Assembly: GCA_002633025.1 (NCBI GenBank)
Contig: NMRB01000319.1
Location: forward strand, 305,821-369,820
Length of the DNA: 64,000 bases
Source of the DNA: Notospermus geniculatus
Taxonomy: Eukaryota; Nemertea; Pilidiophora; Heteronemertea; Lineidae
Direction: 5' to 3'
Part shown: in pieces, positions 22,500 through 34,229 of the stretch
Numbering within the stretch: the stretch's first letter is position 1
Layout of the letters: each line of letters begins with the position of its first letter
The notes under the pieces: generated by a model
Seen by the model: the letters and a program-made list of their open reading frames with translations, nothing else
Database searches by the model: none
Told to the model about the DNA's origin: nothing
Program-made: the position numbers and the translations under genes

Positions 22500-23060
22500 T
22501 CATCTCACTCAGACACACTGCCACGATTCCGACCACGATGCTTCTACGAATGCTGCAGAATGTTTTCGTAGAGGGATCGTGGCGGGCGGGCAGTGATCTG
22601 ATTGGTCTCGGCTCAATGCGGCTTTTGTAATCACTTCATGGAGGCGTCGTGCACCTTCGTGTTGACTTCCTGTATGCTTCGCGCAGGCATCGTGTTCATA
22701 TGCTGCAGCCCGTCTCACATTGCCATCAGGATTCCGACCACGATGCCTCTGTACGAAATGCTTTCGTGGTGTTCCTGTAGGCTTCGTGATGAATCGTAAT
22801 GCCTTCCTATAGGCTTCTTGTTTTTCGTGTCCCAGGCCCCTCACGATTGGTGAGAATTTTAAACATGTTTAAAATTCAAAAATCGCGTGTTTAATCCTGA
22901 AGACTTCAGCGATGATCGTAATGCCTTGCTACAGGCTTCCTGCAAGCTTCGTGTTGATCAACACGAAGCTTGCAGGAAGCCTNTCACGAAGCCTACAGGA
23001 ACACCACGAAAGCATTTCGTAGAGCGTGGTCGGAATCGTGGCAGTGTGAGATGGGCTTTA
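22500..23060. mobile_element. Fold-back MITE (CACTGCCACGATTCCGACCACG ends)
   Basis: Inverted ends ATCTCAC...CACTGCCACGATTCC at about 22,502 and its reverse complement at about 23,030-23,055. Inside are repeated GAAGC/GCTTC and ACGAAG words and an N at 22,983. No coding content. Confidence 0.75.
22931..22982. repeat. Near-perfect short palindrome next to an N
   Basis: GGCTTCCTGCAAGCTTCGTG is followed immediately by TTGATCAA and its reverse complement, ending at the N at 22,983. It could be a real hairpin or an inverted read end joined during assembly. Confidence 0.7.
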
Positions 23061-25200
23061 ACTTGACATAGTCCTATGTCTACTTTGTGTAAGGTAGTGA
23101 CATGACATGCATGAGGTGGAGGCTTACTGGATATAGCATAATCATAAAAAGCATAACATAATCGTACGCATTATTTCCATGCCCACCATGACATTGGCCC
23201 GGATTCCTAGTTTCTTGTCGTTGGGGTACGTGGTTGGTCATGTTGGTTGTCAGAGCGACGCCAGAACCTATTGAATCCTGTCTACACGATCACACATTTG
23301 TTCAAAACATCATTAGACATTTGCAATGGTGATGTATGACGATGTCCATGCTTGTCGTGGATTTCCGTCTACACAGTGCAGCACTCTGAACCACAGAGTC
23401 ATGACTTTTATAATTCATTGTCATTGACTCTGATGTATCATGGCCGCCATACTGCAGAGACTACTTATTTTCAGTGGTCATGTGATCTCATTTGGTCATG
23501 TGACAAACAAGATGGCCGGAAAACGCCAAGCAAACGTTATAAAGTAGATCACCAAAAACACCGAAAAACCTGCTATAAACACCGGTTTAACGCCTGTTTA
23601 ATGATGGAATAAATATATTCATCCGCTATGTACACGATGCATGTTGAATTACAAGCAAAATTGTCGTCGTTTCAAGGGACTATTCAACATGCGGATGCAA
23701 CTTGGATGTTAGTCGGTCAAGCTTCTCACTTCCGGCGCAGTGCGGTAGAATTCACCGCTGTATGGCTGCGCAAGATGGCGCCCATAATACAGTCGAGATA
23801 TGTACGGAGGCCCGTCGGAAATTGCCGAAGTACATACGAAGATGACGTCGATTGCACAGTGCAGCTAAAATTTTGAACATCATCATATGTCATCACACAT
23901 TGTTCAAAACAGCATCATAAACTTGTATGATGATGTTCAAGTTTGTTGTGGATTTCGATCGACAGTCCAACATTCATCTATACTAGAATAGACTTCCGTT
24001 CGAATGTCGACAACCACTGCACCTGTGCTCATCAAACTTCACCAAAATGTCAACCATGTGCCCACAGCTGAAACCTCCCACGACCGTTTGAAGAGGATTT
24101 TATTCTCAATTTTAATGAGCTGTGAGGTCCCATGCGCTGCTGACACCAAGCGGTAACAACTGGGAATATGGCGCCAGGCCCTTCCCCTTTATACCTATTT
24201 AGCATGAACTTACAATAGGCCGTAAATCCATGTGTACGCCCATATAAAAATTACATGCCATTTTTGGGACAGTAGAAGACTATCTTAAAAAATTGTTCTG
24301 TAGTGGTGTACAGGGACCTCTCGCTAAGCTAAAGTCGATTGCTTCATGAAGAATCAGTTTGTCAATATTTCTAATTATCGGCACCCGTTTCGAGTAGGCC
24401 TACACAATGAAATACAATACAACGTACCTCCCCTTCACACAAATTATAAAGGGCGAACAATGCCAAAGGAGGAATGAATTTCTATTGAAAAACAGGTTAA
24501 AGTCAAAAATCACCGTTTATTCTTGAGAAAAGTGCTTGGACACTTTTCTTGCCTTAATTGCCTACTCATCCTGTCTTCACAGGTGTTAGTTCTACAGTTG
24601 GGTTTCAGCTCAGTCTTTTCTAGAGTTTCAGATTGTAAAGTTCCACTTGAAAAAGACCCCGGTTGGGGTCGAAAATTCGTGAATTCTGGAGATTGACTTC
24701 TTGTTTATTATCATTTTGTGTGTCAATTTTGTGCTTTTTTGTATCTTGGGTTTATTCTTGAGAGATCAAGAAAAGCTTCTGTAACTTTTTAGCGTCACTA
24801 CTTATCTAATCAAGGTTGAATTTGCGGGGAGAATACTTGTTTGTGTACTTCTAATTTCGTGCTCGCGTTTTTCGAGCTCAAACCGCAAGCTAACCAGACA
24901 ACAACTACAGAAATCGACGAAGTCAAATTTCACAATGGACAGACAATCCTGAAATCATCGAACCGTTGGTGTCACCTTGGACATGTTCGGTCTTCTTCTG
25001 TGCGCATTCCGACTCATTTTGCTGTGCCGGTGTGACAGGGATCATAGTCCCCCTGGAATCTAAGTCCGGTTGTAGGGATTAGGGTATATGGCTAGAGAGA
25101 CCATGACCATTCGAATATAGCCATACAATAGCGGGCTATTGTGTCCCGGACTTCTATCCCGAATTTCTCCTCTGGTACACCTCGTCACATATTGTCATCG
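23061..25200. other. Repeat-rich region without a recognised gene
   Basis: Includes two related direct segments (about 23,290-23,390 and 23,895-23,975) that both contain TCACACAT...GTTCAAAACA and GTGGATTTC. Also holds the hammerhead-like repeat copy at 24.6 kb. No coding block is convincing. Confidence 0.4.
24600..24720 (+). repeat. Hammerhead-like repeat, copy 2 (sense)
   Basis: Contains AAAGACCCCGGTTGGGGTCG then AAAATTCG and TTCTGGAGATTGACTT. The 5' part CAGCTCAGTCTTTTCTAGAG also occurs in reverse at 52.35 kb. In this copy the CTGA core is mutated to TTGA. Confidence 0.65.
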
Positions 25201-25900
25201 CTCTACACGAGAAAGAGATGTACACTACGTTCAAACGGTCGTGTTCTCTGTATAGGCCCACACTGTTGGAGGCACGAAAACAATGTCACTTAACATCTGC
25301 ACCGTCTGTACATGCGAAGAACTAATGAAAACACGGGGATTTAGAAAAGCACGGCGAGTTTGCCGTGTTTTTCAAACACGGGTTTCTTGAAACCCGGCAA
25401 TTAATAGGTGTGACCGCAAAAAACCCGGGGCATTTAGGTAGTGTAACCACGGCTATAGAGATAACTGAAAAATGTACAAGTTAAGATTAGTAGTACAGTA
25501 AAAGTAGACCTTAGCTGCAATTCAAGTGTAATGTCTGAGAATGCCCCCCGTATGACAATGCCCGCTTTATTGTTCGGCGGACACTCAGATACAGAAAGAC
25601 GTGTTTATCAGTGCCTCCCTCATTGTCACGTTGCCGCTTATTCCGTCAATCTTTTGTTCGGGGGCATTGGCAAACGGGGGGCAGTGAAAAACATTACACC
25701 GGGTCTAGCCCGGCTCTGAAAATCCCTCCTGAGGCCCGGTGCCCATCAACACTACTCAAATTTTGTGACGGGGACCTAAATTAAGCCCCCCAAAACCGTT
25801 CGAGCTCGGAGGGGATTATTACACCGCGTTTTAACAGGTGTAAACACAAAAAACCCGTGTTCGACACGGGTTTTTTTATGTAGTGTAACAAGGGCTTATT
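25200..25900. repeat. Fragments of MITE families shared with 32.2 and 58.1 kb
   Basis: About 25,230-25,450 resembles 58,180-58,395: both contain GTTGGAGGC, AACTAATGA, CACGGGTTTCTTGAA and GTGTGACCGCAAAAAACCC, ending AGTGTAACCACGGCT. About 25,530-25,710 resembles 32,225-32,390, with ATGCCC...CGCTT, GTTCGG/GTTCAGG and TTATTCCGTCA. A related CACGGGTTTTTTTATGTAGTG end lies near 25,865. Confidence 0.65.
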
Positions 25901-26619
25901 TGAGGGCCACAATGGGGGTGGGTAATAGCCGATTATTTGTCAGCAAAGGTGCTTCTTTGGAACTGCTGAACTGAAGAAAGTTCGTGGAGTGTGGTTGGTA
26001 CTGAAACGTGATCACAGTGCACACGTTGTGACAAAGAAGAATACTAGGCATAATAAGAGTACCAAAGAAAAATGCTGATCTTGAAATCAACACCTGTCAT
26101 AGCCGTTTTGTGTCTTCTGCACTGATCACACATACTCAAACTTAACCACATAACACATTGTACCCCCATTCTGACTCTCAAATACCTTGAAAACTAGAGC
26201 CTACAGGAATTCTGAGCACCACCAATAATTGGTGATTTTACTGTAAGTTATTTGACGCTAAATCCTTTGTAGCACACAACACATGTACAGGTAAGATGTA
26301 CAATTGCACAATCCAGCAGTCAACATAGGCCTGCTTAGGACAACCTAGCGAATGACTGATTCTACAAATCACATGTCGAGGGCGTTGTCCTCCATCATAC
26401 ACTACTTATAAGAACATTAGGGCCGTTTAGACGACAGGCAAAAATCCACATGCGATCCGATCGAATCCGATTGTGGTTCAAAACTCTTGCGTCACGACTG
26501 TTAGGAAGGGAATTTGCTATAGAGGCGTCACCTTTCGGAGAACGGCCACAACATGGAGAAAGCCCTCCTAAAAATAGTACGGTGACGTAGCTAAATCGGC
26601 TCAGTCGACGCCTACCTCT

Positions 26620-26922
26620 ACCCGTACCCCAAGTGGCAACCCGCCTCTCTCGTTGTAGTACTGGGGGAAATCACATCTAATCATTGTGAAGAAAAGAGAG
26701 GAGGTGATTGCAACTTGGGAGGGTGGGTGGGGGCAAATGCATTCCGCACCGGGACCGCCAGCCATGAGTGTGCCGGCTCCTTTCATCCAGCTCCCATCCG
26801 GCCAACAATCAAATATGTGACGTCACTCGCGGGGCGGGTTACCACTTGGGATGTACCCGTACCTCAAGTGGCAACCCGCCTCTCTCGTTGTAGTACTGGG
26901 GGAAATCACATCTACTCATTGG
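26620..26922. repeat. Direct repeat of about 75 bp
   Basis: CAAGTGGCAACCCGCCTCTC and the following CGTTGTAGTACTGGGGGAAA occur at about 26,630 and again at about 26,866, followed in both by TCACATCTA. Probably a local duplication. Confidence 0.7.
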
Positions 26923-27212
26923 GCCACCCCGTGAGGCGGTGTCCATACCACACGACCCCCAGTACTACCCCCAAATCTCTCCCAAAACTGACCAAAAGCG
27001 AACACACTTCTTTCCAACTAAGCGCCCTTTATTTGTTTATCTCAATAAGTAGAATTATCCCGGAGGCATCAATTTACACATTCCCGCAAAGCTGCAGAGG
27101 CAATGCATCATACTTACATGCATGAGGCAAAATACAGATTACCAAAATTGCCCCACTATTGGGCTTAGATGTACACCAGGTAAAAGAAATGCGCTAACAG
27201 TGATTCCAATCC

Positions 27213-27524
27213 TTACTGGCCAACAAACGCCGGCGGTAGATCAGTGTTGGTGAATTTATCAAACATGGCCTGGAACACATCGCAATTTTTCGCGGACGCC
27301 GACAACCGTGTTGCCACCACACTGGCGTCCTTAATCGCCCTCACCCTACTGTAGTACGGCGCAGGCGAGTCTGACAGCCAACCAACGTGGTTCATCATCT
27401 CGGTTTCATTTGCCACAGAAACTGAAAGCCCAAGCAGGACAGCACATCCCGCACGAAAACTATGGGGTGTCTCTCCGTTGTAAATTCCTAGGGTCACTAG
27501 GTATTTACGGAGCCTCTCATACAT
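27213..27524 (-). pseudogene. Tyrosine recombinase C-terminal fragment
   Basis: About 100 residues carry the catalytic end of a tyrosine recombinase: HSFRAG (the H-x-x-R motif), MNHVGWLSDSP (the second His/Trp box) and PYYSR (candidate catalytic Tyr). This is the pattern of Crypton-like or related recombinase transposons of marine invertebrates. The first catalytic Arg and the N-terminal half are not visible upstream, so it is a partial copy or one exon. A hammerhead-like repeat copy lies immediately upstream of it (27,563-27,632). Confidence 0.65.
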
Positions 27525-27562
27525 GGAATCGAAGCTAACGCACTATGATAAATAAAAAGGCA

Positions 27563-27632
27563 ATTTCCAGAGTGTTTGCGAATTTTCGACCCCAACCGGG
27601 GTCTTCTTCAGGCTGGAACTTTATTTTCCATA
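27563..27632 (-). repeat. Hammerhead-like repeat, copy 3 (antisense)
   Basis: The minus strand reads AGTTCCAGCCTGAAGAAG, GACCCCGGTTGGGGTC, GAAAATTCGC, then CTCTGGAAATTG. TTCCAG and CTGGAA can pair around the core. Confidence 0.7.
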
Positions 27633-28032
27633 ATCAGTCAGTGTATGGCTCAACTAGTTAAAAAGGGGCCATCTTAAGCCCCACGCAACTGTTTTGCCGA
27701 CAAGAGCCAACAAAAGTCACTTTTTTGAGAAACTGAGGTGGAATTTGATGGCGTAATCTTTGCGGATTGTTTTCAAGTGTTGCTACACACTGGTCGGACG
27801 TGAGAAAATCCAAATTGGCATGGAAATAAAAAAGTTGATTTTGGACTTTTTTTTCAACGCCTGATTACATAATGTCAGAGTGATGCCGCAGAAGCAGGTT
27901 TGTGTATGAAAGATGCAGAAAAGATTGAAGTATTATTTGCTGAAAACCGCATCAAATTTCTTCACTTTATAAGGAAGTTATGGGCGATTAACGGTGGAGA
28001 TAAACTTTTGTCAATGACTGTACATGTACCAA

Positions 28033-28236
28033 TCAGAGCCCTCCTGAGGTTTGCCCGTTAACCTCGCCTTCAGGTTTTGGCATGATACCAACTAACTCTT
28101 CAGTAGTACAATCTACTTGCGTAGGAACTAGGAACGAGGTAACAGAAAACAACATGGCGAATGCTGCAGCATGACAGCGAACGATTCGCGATTTCAAGGC
28201 CTGATTTTCCTGATTCAGAGTTTGAATCTGCTGCAA
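28033..28236 (-). CDS. Short hypothetical exon with coiled-coil start
   Basis: A 67-codon frame starting with heptad-like QQIQTLNQENQALKSRI. It lies on the same strand and about 500 bp upstream of the recombinase fragment and could be an exon of the same element. Weak evidence only. Confidence 0.2.
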   Translation of the reverse strand: MQQIQTLNQENQALKSRIVRCHAAAFAMLFSVTSFLVPTQVDCTTEELVGIMPKPEGEVNGQTSGGL

Positions 28237-29231
28237 CGACAGGCATTGGATACTTTTATTGATGGAAAGAAAGTACTCGTGAGTACAAAAATGGGAAGCA
28301 GCCAGTGAATTGTACCAGTCGGGGCTAACTGTCAGCCCACGTGTGTACTTGCTAAGCCGTGGATTTCATCAGCTCTTCCATCGATTAGTCGTACGGGGAT
28401 GTCCTGGTATAGGGGATTTCTTCCAATTAATGGTTAAAAATAAGGATTAAGTAGTGATGAGATAAGTCAATAAACACTATATAATGACATATCTATTTGA
28501 AATAAAAACACTAAATGTGATGGCACCAAATGCGTAATGAACGGAGGGGTGGTAACAGAACAGCCAGTGAAATACAGGTGATGACTGCGAAAGATGCCAA
28601 GGGTTTGTGCGAGCGTAGTCGGAGGGCGGAGCGATGTCACAACCCTTGGTAGCCAAGATGCCAACTAGAAGACAGCCCCACCCGTTTCGTTGTTGGCTAA
28701 GTCAAGGCAACGCTCTGTTGAATTGACTAGCAGATTTTAGTTGCAACATAGAGGATGAATTAACCCTTTCGTCCTAACTAAAAGTGACAAAAACGCGACT
28801 AAGTTTTCGTCAGGTTGCCAATCTTTAAACGTTTACCTCGATAACCGTTGCTCCTACGTGTCTGCAAATTGGTCAAAATGAAGCTACTTTTTCTCCTCTT
28901 TCTTTTGGCGCTAGTTGCGTCGTCGTACATGTAGCTGCTTCCGTTCCGGAGATATAGCCATTTTGTCAGAACAAGTCAGACTTGCACTTTGGAGTTGGTC
29001 AATCTAGACCCCGGACAAACGTTAAAACGCAATTTTAACCAGGTTTCTTCAAACGGAGCAAAGTCGCGTATTGGGGGGGGGGGGGGGTAGNCTTGGCCAA
29101 TTTGAACGTGCGAGGGTGTGTGGTACGGGTCACTCTCGACAAAAGTCGAGATTCGGCGCGAATGGGTTAACAGTGTCCTTGGTACACATCCATATGGCCT
29201 CTGAACCATTTCATTAATCTAGCTAAACACA

Positions 29232-30302
29232 ATGTTTAAATATCGTTTGGGGAGAAGATTGTCAATCATTCCGCCAGTGCAAACTTCAAATAAGATAAAA
29301 GTGAAGTCTCTTGGCGCTGAATTTCATCCAATTTGGCCTTGGTTGGTGGTGGATTATGTGGAGAAACCAGTGCCTTGGGTTAGAAATCTTGTTTATCGTG
29401 CGGATTACAATACTTCAACTTATCACATTCTTTATAATTTAACGTACTATGAGTTTCGGGGGAGAGGGTACACCCCGCGCCTTCTTACTAACAAACACTT
29501 TATTATATTTCACATAAAAAACCGAAATTCGGAAAAACCGACTTGTATTAGTACTAAAGCAAATGTATATAACCTTGCTGCTGGAAAGAGAGTTGGGTAT
29601 TTGAATCTGGCCAAGACAGCCAGATGCCTACGTCAACCACACCTCTATGATGACACGTGGCGTTTCGTGGCTGTTGACCTTGACAAGCTGGCTCTCTTTT
29701 CCGCGATATCGTATCGTGTTTATCTTACTGTTTATTTCGTCGTCATCAGAAACGAAAGTAAGGAGCTTGTTTACACACCATCCCGTGAAGTTAAATTGAA
29801 ATTACGCGTACCGGAGATGATGTCTTGCGACTTCAATTTCGATTTCGGGGATGACGCTACCTTAGTTGCTGGTGTAGCCTTGGACATGTTTGAGTTTTTT
29901 ATTTTTCGAAATTTAAGTACTGGATTTACGTCACGTCAGCGACACCTCTTCGCGTTAGAGAAGGAAATAGGGCGTCGTGGTGTAGTACAGGCCCATAATA
30001 GTAGATTTGGTACGTATTTGTTCGGTCGACCCAATGTTGTATCTACACATCTAACCTTCTTTGAAATAAACTGCTTTAGCCCAAACACATTGAGTACATA
30101 TACGGCACCCGTGAGAAAGTCGACCATAATCATGACGCCACCATGTAACACGGTGCCGAATTTTGCACCACGGACGTCAAATTCCGACGCCTTTTTTATT
30201 GACGGTCAAATGGAAATTTTCCATTGGCGTATAAAAAAATATAAAACAGAAATAATCATCAATAGTGTTAGTTTTTATAGGGCAATTCAGTATAGGAGTT
30301 AA
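29232..30302 (+). CDS. Unrecognised protein family, member 2
   Basis: A single-exon open frame of 356 codons starting at an ATG, with the first residues MFKYRLGRR matching MIKYKLGKV of member 3. No family is recognised. It is beta-strand-rich with many aromatic and basic residues, and has no signal peptide. Shared positions include PP near residue 15, NVYNLAAGKRVGYL in the middle and a C-terminal DG-x-x-E-I-F-H-W followed by SVSFYRAI (member 3: PKDGALFHF and SVEIYDRV). The CPK-x-G motif of members 1 and 3 is not conserved here. The open frame with an intact start suggests it may still be functional. No promoter or poly(A) signal was confidently placed. Function unknown. Confidence 0.65.
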   Translation: MFKYRLGRRLSIIPPVQTSNKIKVKSLGAEFHPIWPWLVVDYVEKPVPWVRNLVYRADYNTSTYHILYNLTYYEFRGRGYTPRLLTNKHFIIFHIKNRNSEKPTCISTKANVYNLAAGKRVGYLNLAKTARCLRQPHLYDDTWRFVAVDLDKLALFSAISYRVYLTVYFVVIRNESKELVYTPSREVKLKLRVPEMMSCDFNFDFGDDATLVAGVALDMFEFFIFRNLSTGFTSRQRHLFALEKEIGRRGVVQAHNSRFGTYLFGRPNVVSTHLTFFEINCFSPNTLSTYTAPVRKSTIIMTPPCNTVPNFAPRTSNSDAFFIDGQMEIFHWRIKKYKTEIIINSVSFYRAIQYRS

Positions 30303-30692
30303 GTTGCGTTCAAGTCGCTCCACGTGATATCGCAGATAAAGAAGTGTTAAAGAGGATCTCTCGCCTTACAGCCCGACTGTATGCATTAGGCGACTCTTTC
30401 TCCCTCCCCACCTTGATAAGACTGGTCCCCTGTGCAACTTGTATATAGCCACTGATAACACCAAGGCTGGACTGATACTATGTCGACACCAAAATGACCG
30501 CCATAGCTTCATCACTTGAGAAGTTCAACGTGGTGTTATAGCGTGACTAACCCTTCATTAAGTAAGGTACACATGCTTCAACTCATTCTTCTTTGTGTAA
30601 GAACACACACAATACTTATTTGGTAACTTAGATCAATGACATTCAGATTGATAGATTTGAACAGTCTTGTCGAGTGTGCATATACCACGCTG

Positions 30693-30853
30693 CCTAAAGG
30701 GCACCGCACACGAGCGACAAAATCTGGGCGACTGGTTGCGCGACTAGACATCAGGCCAATCAGAAGGGCCAAATCTTGTCGCTTTGGCGGTCGGAAGCCA
30801 AGTCGGCCGACAAATCGGTCAAAATTGTCGCTCGTGTGCGGTGCCCTTTAAGG
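30693..30853. mobile_element. Small MITE, 161 bp
   Basis: Inverted ends CCT(T)AAAGGGCACCGCACACG with ACGAGCGACAA beyond. Both ends match almost perfectly. Confidence 0.85.
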
Positions 30854-31002
30854 TTAAATGTTACGTCGGCCGTCGCGAGATACAAAACCTAACGCATAGT
30901 GTTGGGCTTTAAGAAATGTAATTTAAAATGTCTCTCAAAAAACTGGCTGATCTATAAAAATGTACCGTAACACTTTTAATCAAAGAAAGTGTTTGATGAA
31001 CA

Positions 31003-31224
31003 ATGGGCCGATTTTTTAAACGATGGCTAAGATAACCATCGGGTTTCATTAAACCTCAGTTCACAAACTGTTTGTTAAACGAAGTGAATTTTTCGATTTT
31101 ATGAATCGTTGATAGCCAAACATTCTAAAAGTCGAAAGGTTTACTTTGGTGAATTCGCGGTTTGTCAGAAAAGCCGATGGTTAAACCGAGGTTTACCTTA
31201 ACTATCGTTTATAAAATCGGCCCA
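31003..31224. mobile_element. MITE, about 222 bp
   Basis: Inverted ends ATGGGCCGATTTT-TAAACGAT at the left and ATCGTTTATAAAATCGGCCCAT at the right, with AACCATCGG/CCGATGGTT inner arms. Confidence 0.8.
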
Positions 31225-31582
31225 TAATCTCGTTACAGGGCATATTATTTACACATACAACTTTTGATAAACTGGATGAAGGGGAAACAAGCAAAATAGA
31301 GTATTACACACGCCATGAACTAAAAGTCATACACCTGTATTGGACTTGGCGTTCTGGAGGCGAGACAGCCCCTTTAAAGTCTGGCGATATTGCGGCCAGA
31401 TTTCAACGTCAGAAAATCGCTTACACATGTAGGAAATTTTTTTTCAACGAATTCAATATAGGGTTCAGCATGTAGAAAATGCAGAGCAATTTTAACTCTC
31501 ACACAGACTGTGTTGGGAAGTCATTAGGCAGGCGGAAACAGGCATTTACTGCCCCATGCGACGGGCGTGAGGTGCCAGGAAA

Positions 31583-31655
31583 TATATTTCTCTATGGATT
31601 CGAACCCGGAACCTGCCGCATGCTTATCACTCGGCTATCAGGGCTATTGAAGATG
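31583..31655 (-). repeat. tRNA-like (SINE head) sequence
   Basis: The minus strand carries an A-box-like TAGCCGAGTGATAAGC and a B box GGGTTCGAATCC about 30 bases apart. The stems are imperfect, so this is a tRNA-derived repeat rather than a functional tRNA. Confidence 0.6.
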
Positions 31656-32019
31656 GGCGCCATGCTGGGATGGCCGTCATGCTGGGAGCTGCTCTGGATC
31701 ACTGTCCCAAAACTTTCGAATTTTTGTTGCACTAAATTCCCTTCATATTCAAGTCAGTCCACACTCGTGTAAGACGCATGACTCTCCACTTCAGTTGGAA
31801 AGGATTAATCTGGGGCTACTAGGCCCAAGGTGGGAGTGTATTTTGATAGGTTGTGCCGAGTCAAACATCCAATTTGCTGGCCAAGCTAGCTTTCTTACTG
31901 GAACCCGACATAAGCTCTTTTACACGAGAACGGTTTAAGCAGGTGTAAAAGAAATCGAAGTCCCCCAGGAACCAAAGTCTGGTCTTAATGTTCAGCGTGG
32001 GATTAGAATATATGGCTAG

Positions 32020-32400
32020 AGAGACCATGACCTTTCGAATATAGCCTTACAAGAGCGGGCTATTGTTTGGCGGACTTGCAAATTCCTAGGACGCCGATTC
32101 CTGTCACACCTGTGTTGAAACAGTACGAGATCAGGCGAGGTAATTTTTATCGTGTAGAACGAAATCTAAACCGGATCCAACCGAACTGACTCCAGGCGCT
32201 TAGTGCTGCTGTCTTGGACAGGTGTCATAGAATGTAATGCCCCCGATATCAGATGCCCGCTTCTTTTGTTCAGGGGACGTCTGGTAACAGAGTTCTGTTT
32301 GTCAGTGCCCGGCTGACCCTTATTCCGTCAGAATCTATTGTTGTGGGACATCTCGGGGGGCATGACATTCTACGACACCGGTTCGGGAGGGATAGAGCCG
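32020..32400. repeat. MITE fragments shared with 25 kb
   Basis: Contains TATGGCTAGAGAGACCATGA followed by TTCGAATATAGCC (also at about 25,090, weaker near 52,040) and the ATGCCC/TTATTCCGTCA block shared with 25.5 kb. Confidence 0.6.
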
Positions 32401-32554
32401 CTATAATTTTCTCGGGTAGAATAAGCAGACCCAAGTGGCCTCGATCCAGTTCTTCATGTCTGTAAGAAAATCAATGAATAAGGAAGATTCAGCTGCGCCA
32501 CCATGCAGGTAGACGGATTTAGCATGATTTAAGTGGCCTTTACACCGCTTAACT

Positions 32555-33354
32555 GTGTCTACTCTTTTATTTCAGATTCTCTGCAGTAATTTAACCATCT
32601 TTTGTTATTGTTTCTTTCTCCTTCTCAGATCGGGCGATGTAGAATTAAACCCTGGGCCGGCACCATTACAACCACTATTCTCATTTCTTACTGCTAACTG
32701 TAGAAGTATCTTAAGTGACCCATCTAAACTCGATAATCTTACTGCTGTTGCAAGCTCTTACAACTACGGTGTTATGGCACTCACTGAAACTTGGTTGGGT
32801 AATGACACAGATGACAGAGAACTTGAGATAAGAGGTTACAATATCTTGAGAAGGGATAGGCATGCTGGTGGTGGGGGTACTGCTTTATATATTCACCATA
32901 ATCTAGTTTCCACGCGTTTGACTCATCTAGATGACGCTCGATTCGAAGCATTGTGGATTAAGTTAAATTTTAATGGTGGTTCCATTGTTCTTGGAGTTTG
33001 TTATTCCCCTCAGACTATCTCTGAAGACGCTGCTAATTCCTCCTTGTTCATTGAATATCTTGACAACTGCTTTGATTACATTTCCGGTTTATCTACTTTA
33101 GGTGTTATACTTGTCGGTGATTTTAATGCCCATGTACCGTCATGGGGTTTTGCAGATCGGTACAATGCTCTTGGACGTCGTCTTGAAGCCTTCATGGCTG
33201 TACATAACCTGGTGCAACTTGTTAAAGAACCGACGCGTGGAGAATCTCTATTAGATTTAGTTATCACTGATTCGCCAGGATTATTCGCTGACTGTGGGAT
33301 CTCCCCAAAATTGACATCCAGTTGCGATCACGATACAGTTTATGGGATGTTATC
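32555..33354 (+). pseudogene. LINE ORF2 start: 2A motif plus AP endonuclease (truncated)
   Basis: The frame begins with a hydrophobic stretch and LLLRSGDVELNPGP, which fits the 2A ribosome-skipping consensus D-V-E-x-N-P-G-P. An apurinic-type endonuclease domain follows: FLTANCRSI, ALTETWL (catalytic Glu region), RRDRHAGGGGTALYI, LVGDFNAH and SSCDHD. This order is the N-terminus of a CR1-like non-LTR retrotransposon. 2A motifs at this place are known in sea urchin and other invertebrate LINEs. No ATG precedes the 2A in frame, so the 5' end is truncated or upstream. Coding stops at the N at 33,355, so the reverse transcriptase half is absent. Confidence 0.85.
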
Positions 33355-33419
33355 NGAAGAATGTGATGAAATTTTCCTCTACCATCGTCCATCATGAGTA
33401 AATTTGGGGTGACAAGGTT

Positions 33420-33659
33420 GTAAAGCCTCACTGTATTGAATTTTACGATATTTTCAAAGTGTTAGGATAGTGCAGGTATAGGTCTCATAGCCTTTTGAAG
33501 GTCCCCAAAATACTTGCCTGATACGTACTTCAAAGAATCAAGCCATAGGTTTCAGCACACATTGAAAAAACTCTAATGTATTCAGATAGAGAACATTTTA
33601 CACTACACTAACGTCGGAGGACGTAAGCACTTTCTGAATTCAATACAGTGAGGCTTTAA
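33420..33659. mobile_element. Fold-back MITE, about 240 bp
   Basis: Left end GTAAAGCCTCACTGTATTGAATTTTACG and right end GAATTCAATACAGTGAGGCTTTAAAC are inverted copies. Confidence 0.8.
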
Positions 33660-33661
33660 AC

Positions 33662-34220
33662 GATTTTTTTTGTTTTTGGTGGCAGCGTTTGTTGGTTGTT
33701 GATCAAGTGTATGGAGTGAAAAAAGTAAAGTTAGTCTGATAATACTTTAGTAAGTAACAAGTTGTTAAAAGAAGTGATGATGTTGATTGGAAGTAGTGTA
33801 AGGGAATTGAAGGGATCCAGATCGGAGGTTTTGGATGTTTAACAAAATAGCAGTTTTGGCCGATTTTCAAACATTTCAACTCCGTCTGACCTCATTTTTG
33901 TGTGATTTTTCACTTTTCACTTTTTTTACTTGTTTATAGGTTTTCAAAATTTCTATGGCTCTTTAGTTTCCTAAATAACTTGTCTCCGAGGGCAGGTAGA
34001 GTACTAGTAACAACAAGTTCCTTCCCTTATGTTTATGGCCCTTGGCAAGATACTGGCATCAACAAATTTATTTTCCAGGCCAAATGATATTGATCATCAT
34101 AATGATATCGTTATATCAAATTTGATATTTTAACACATCCGGAGATCTGGCACAGTAAGCGATGTGAAACTGGTATCTCAACATCACAGCTCATCCAAGG
34201 ATGTTATTGCAACTCAAATT
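33662..34220. other. No gene recognised
   Basis: AT-rich spacer with no convincing coding block or repeat structure. Confidence 0.3.
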
Positions 34221-34229
34221 TTCAGTTTG

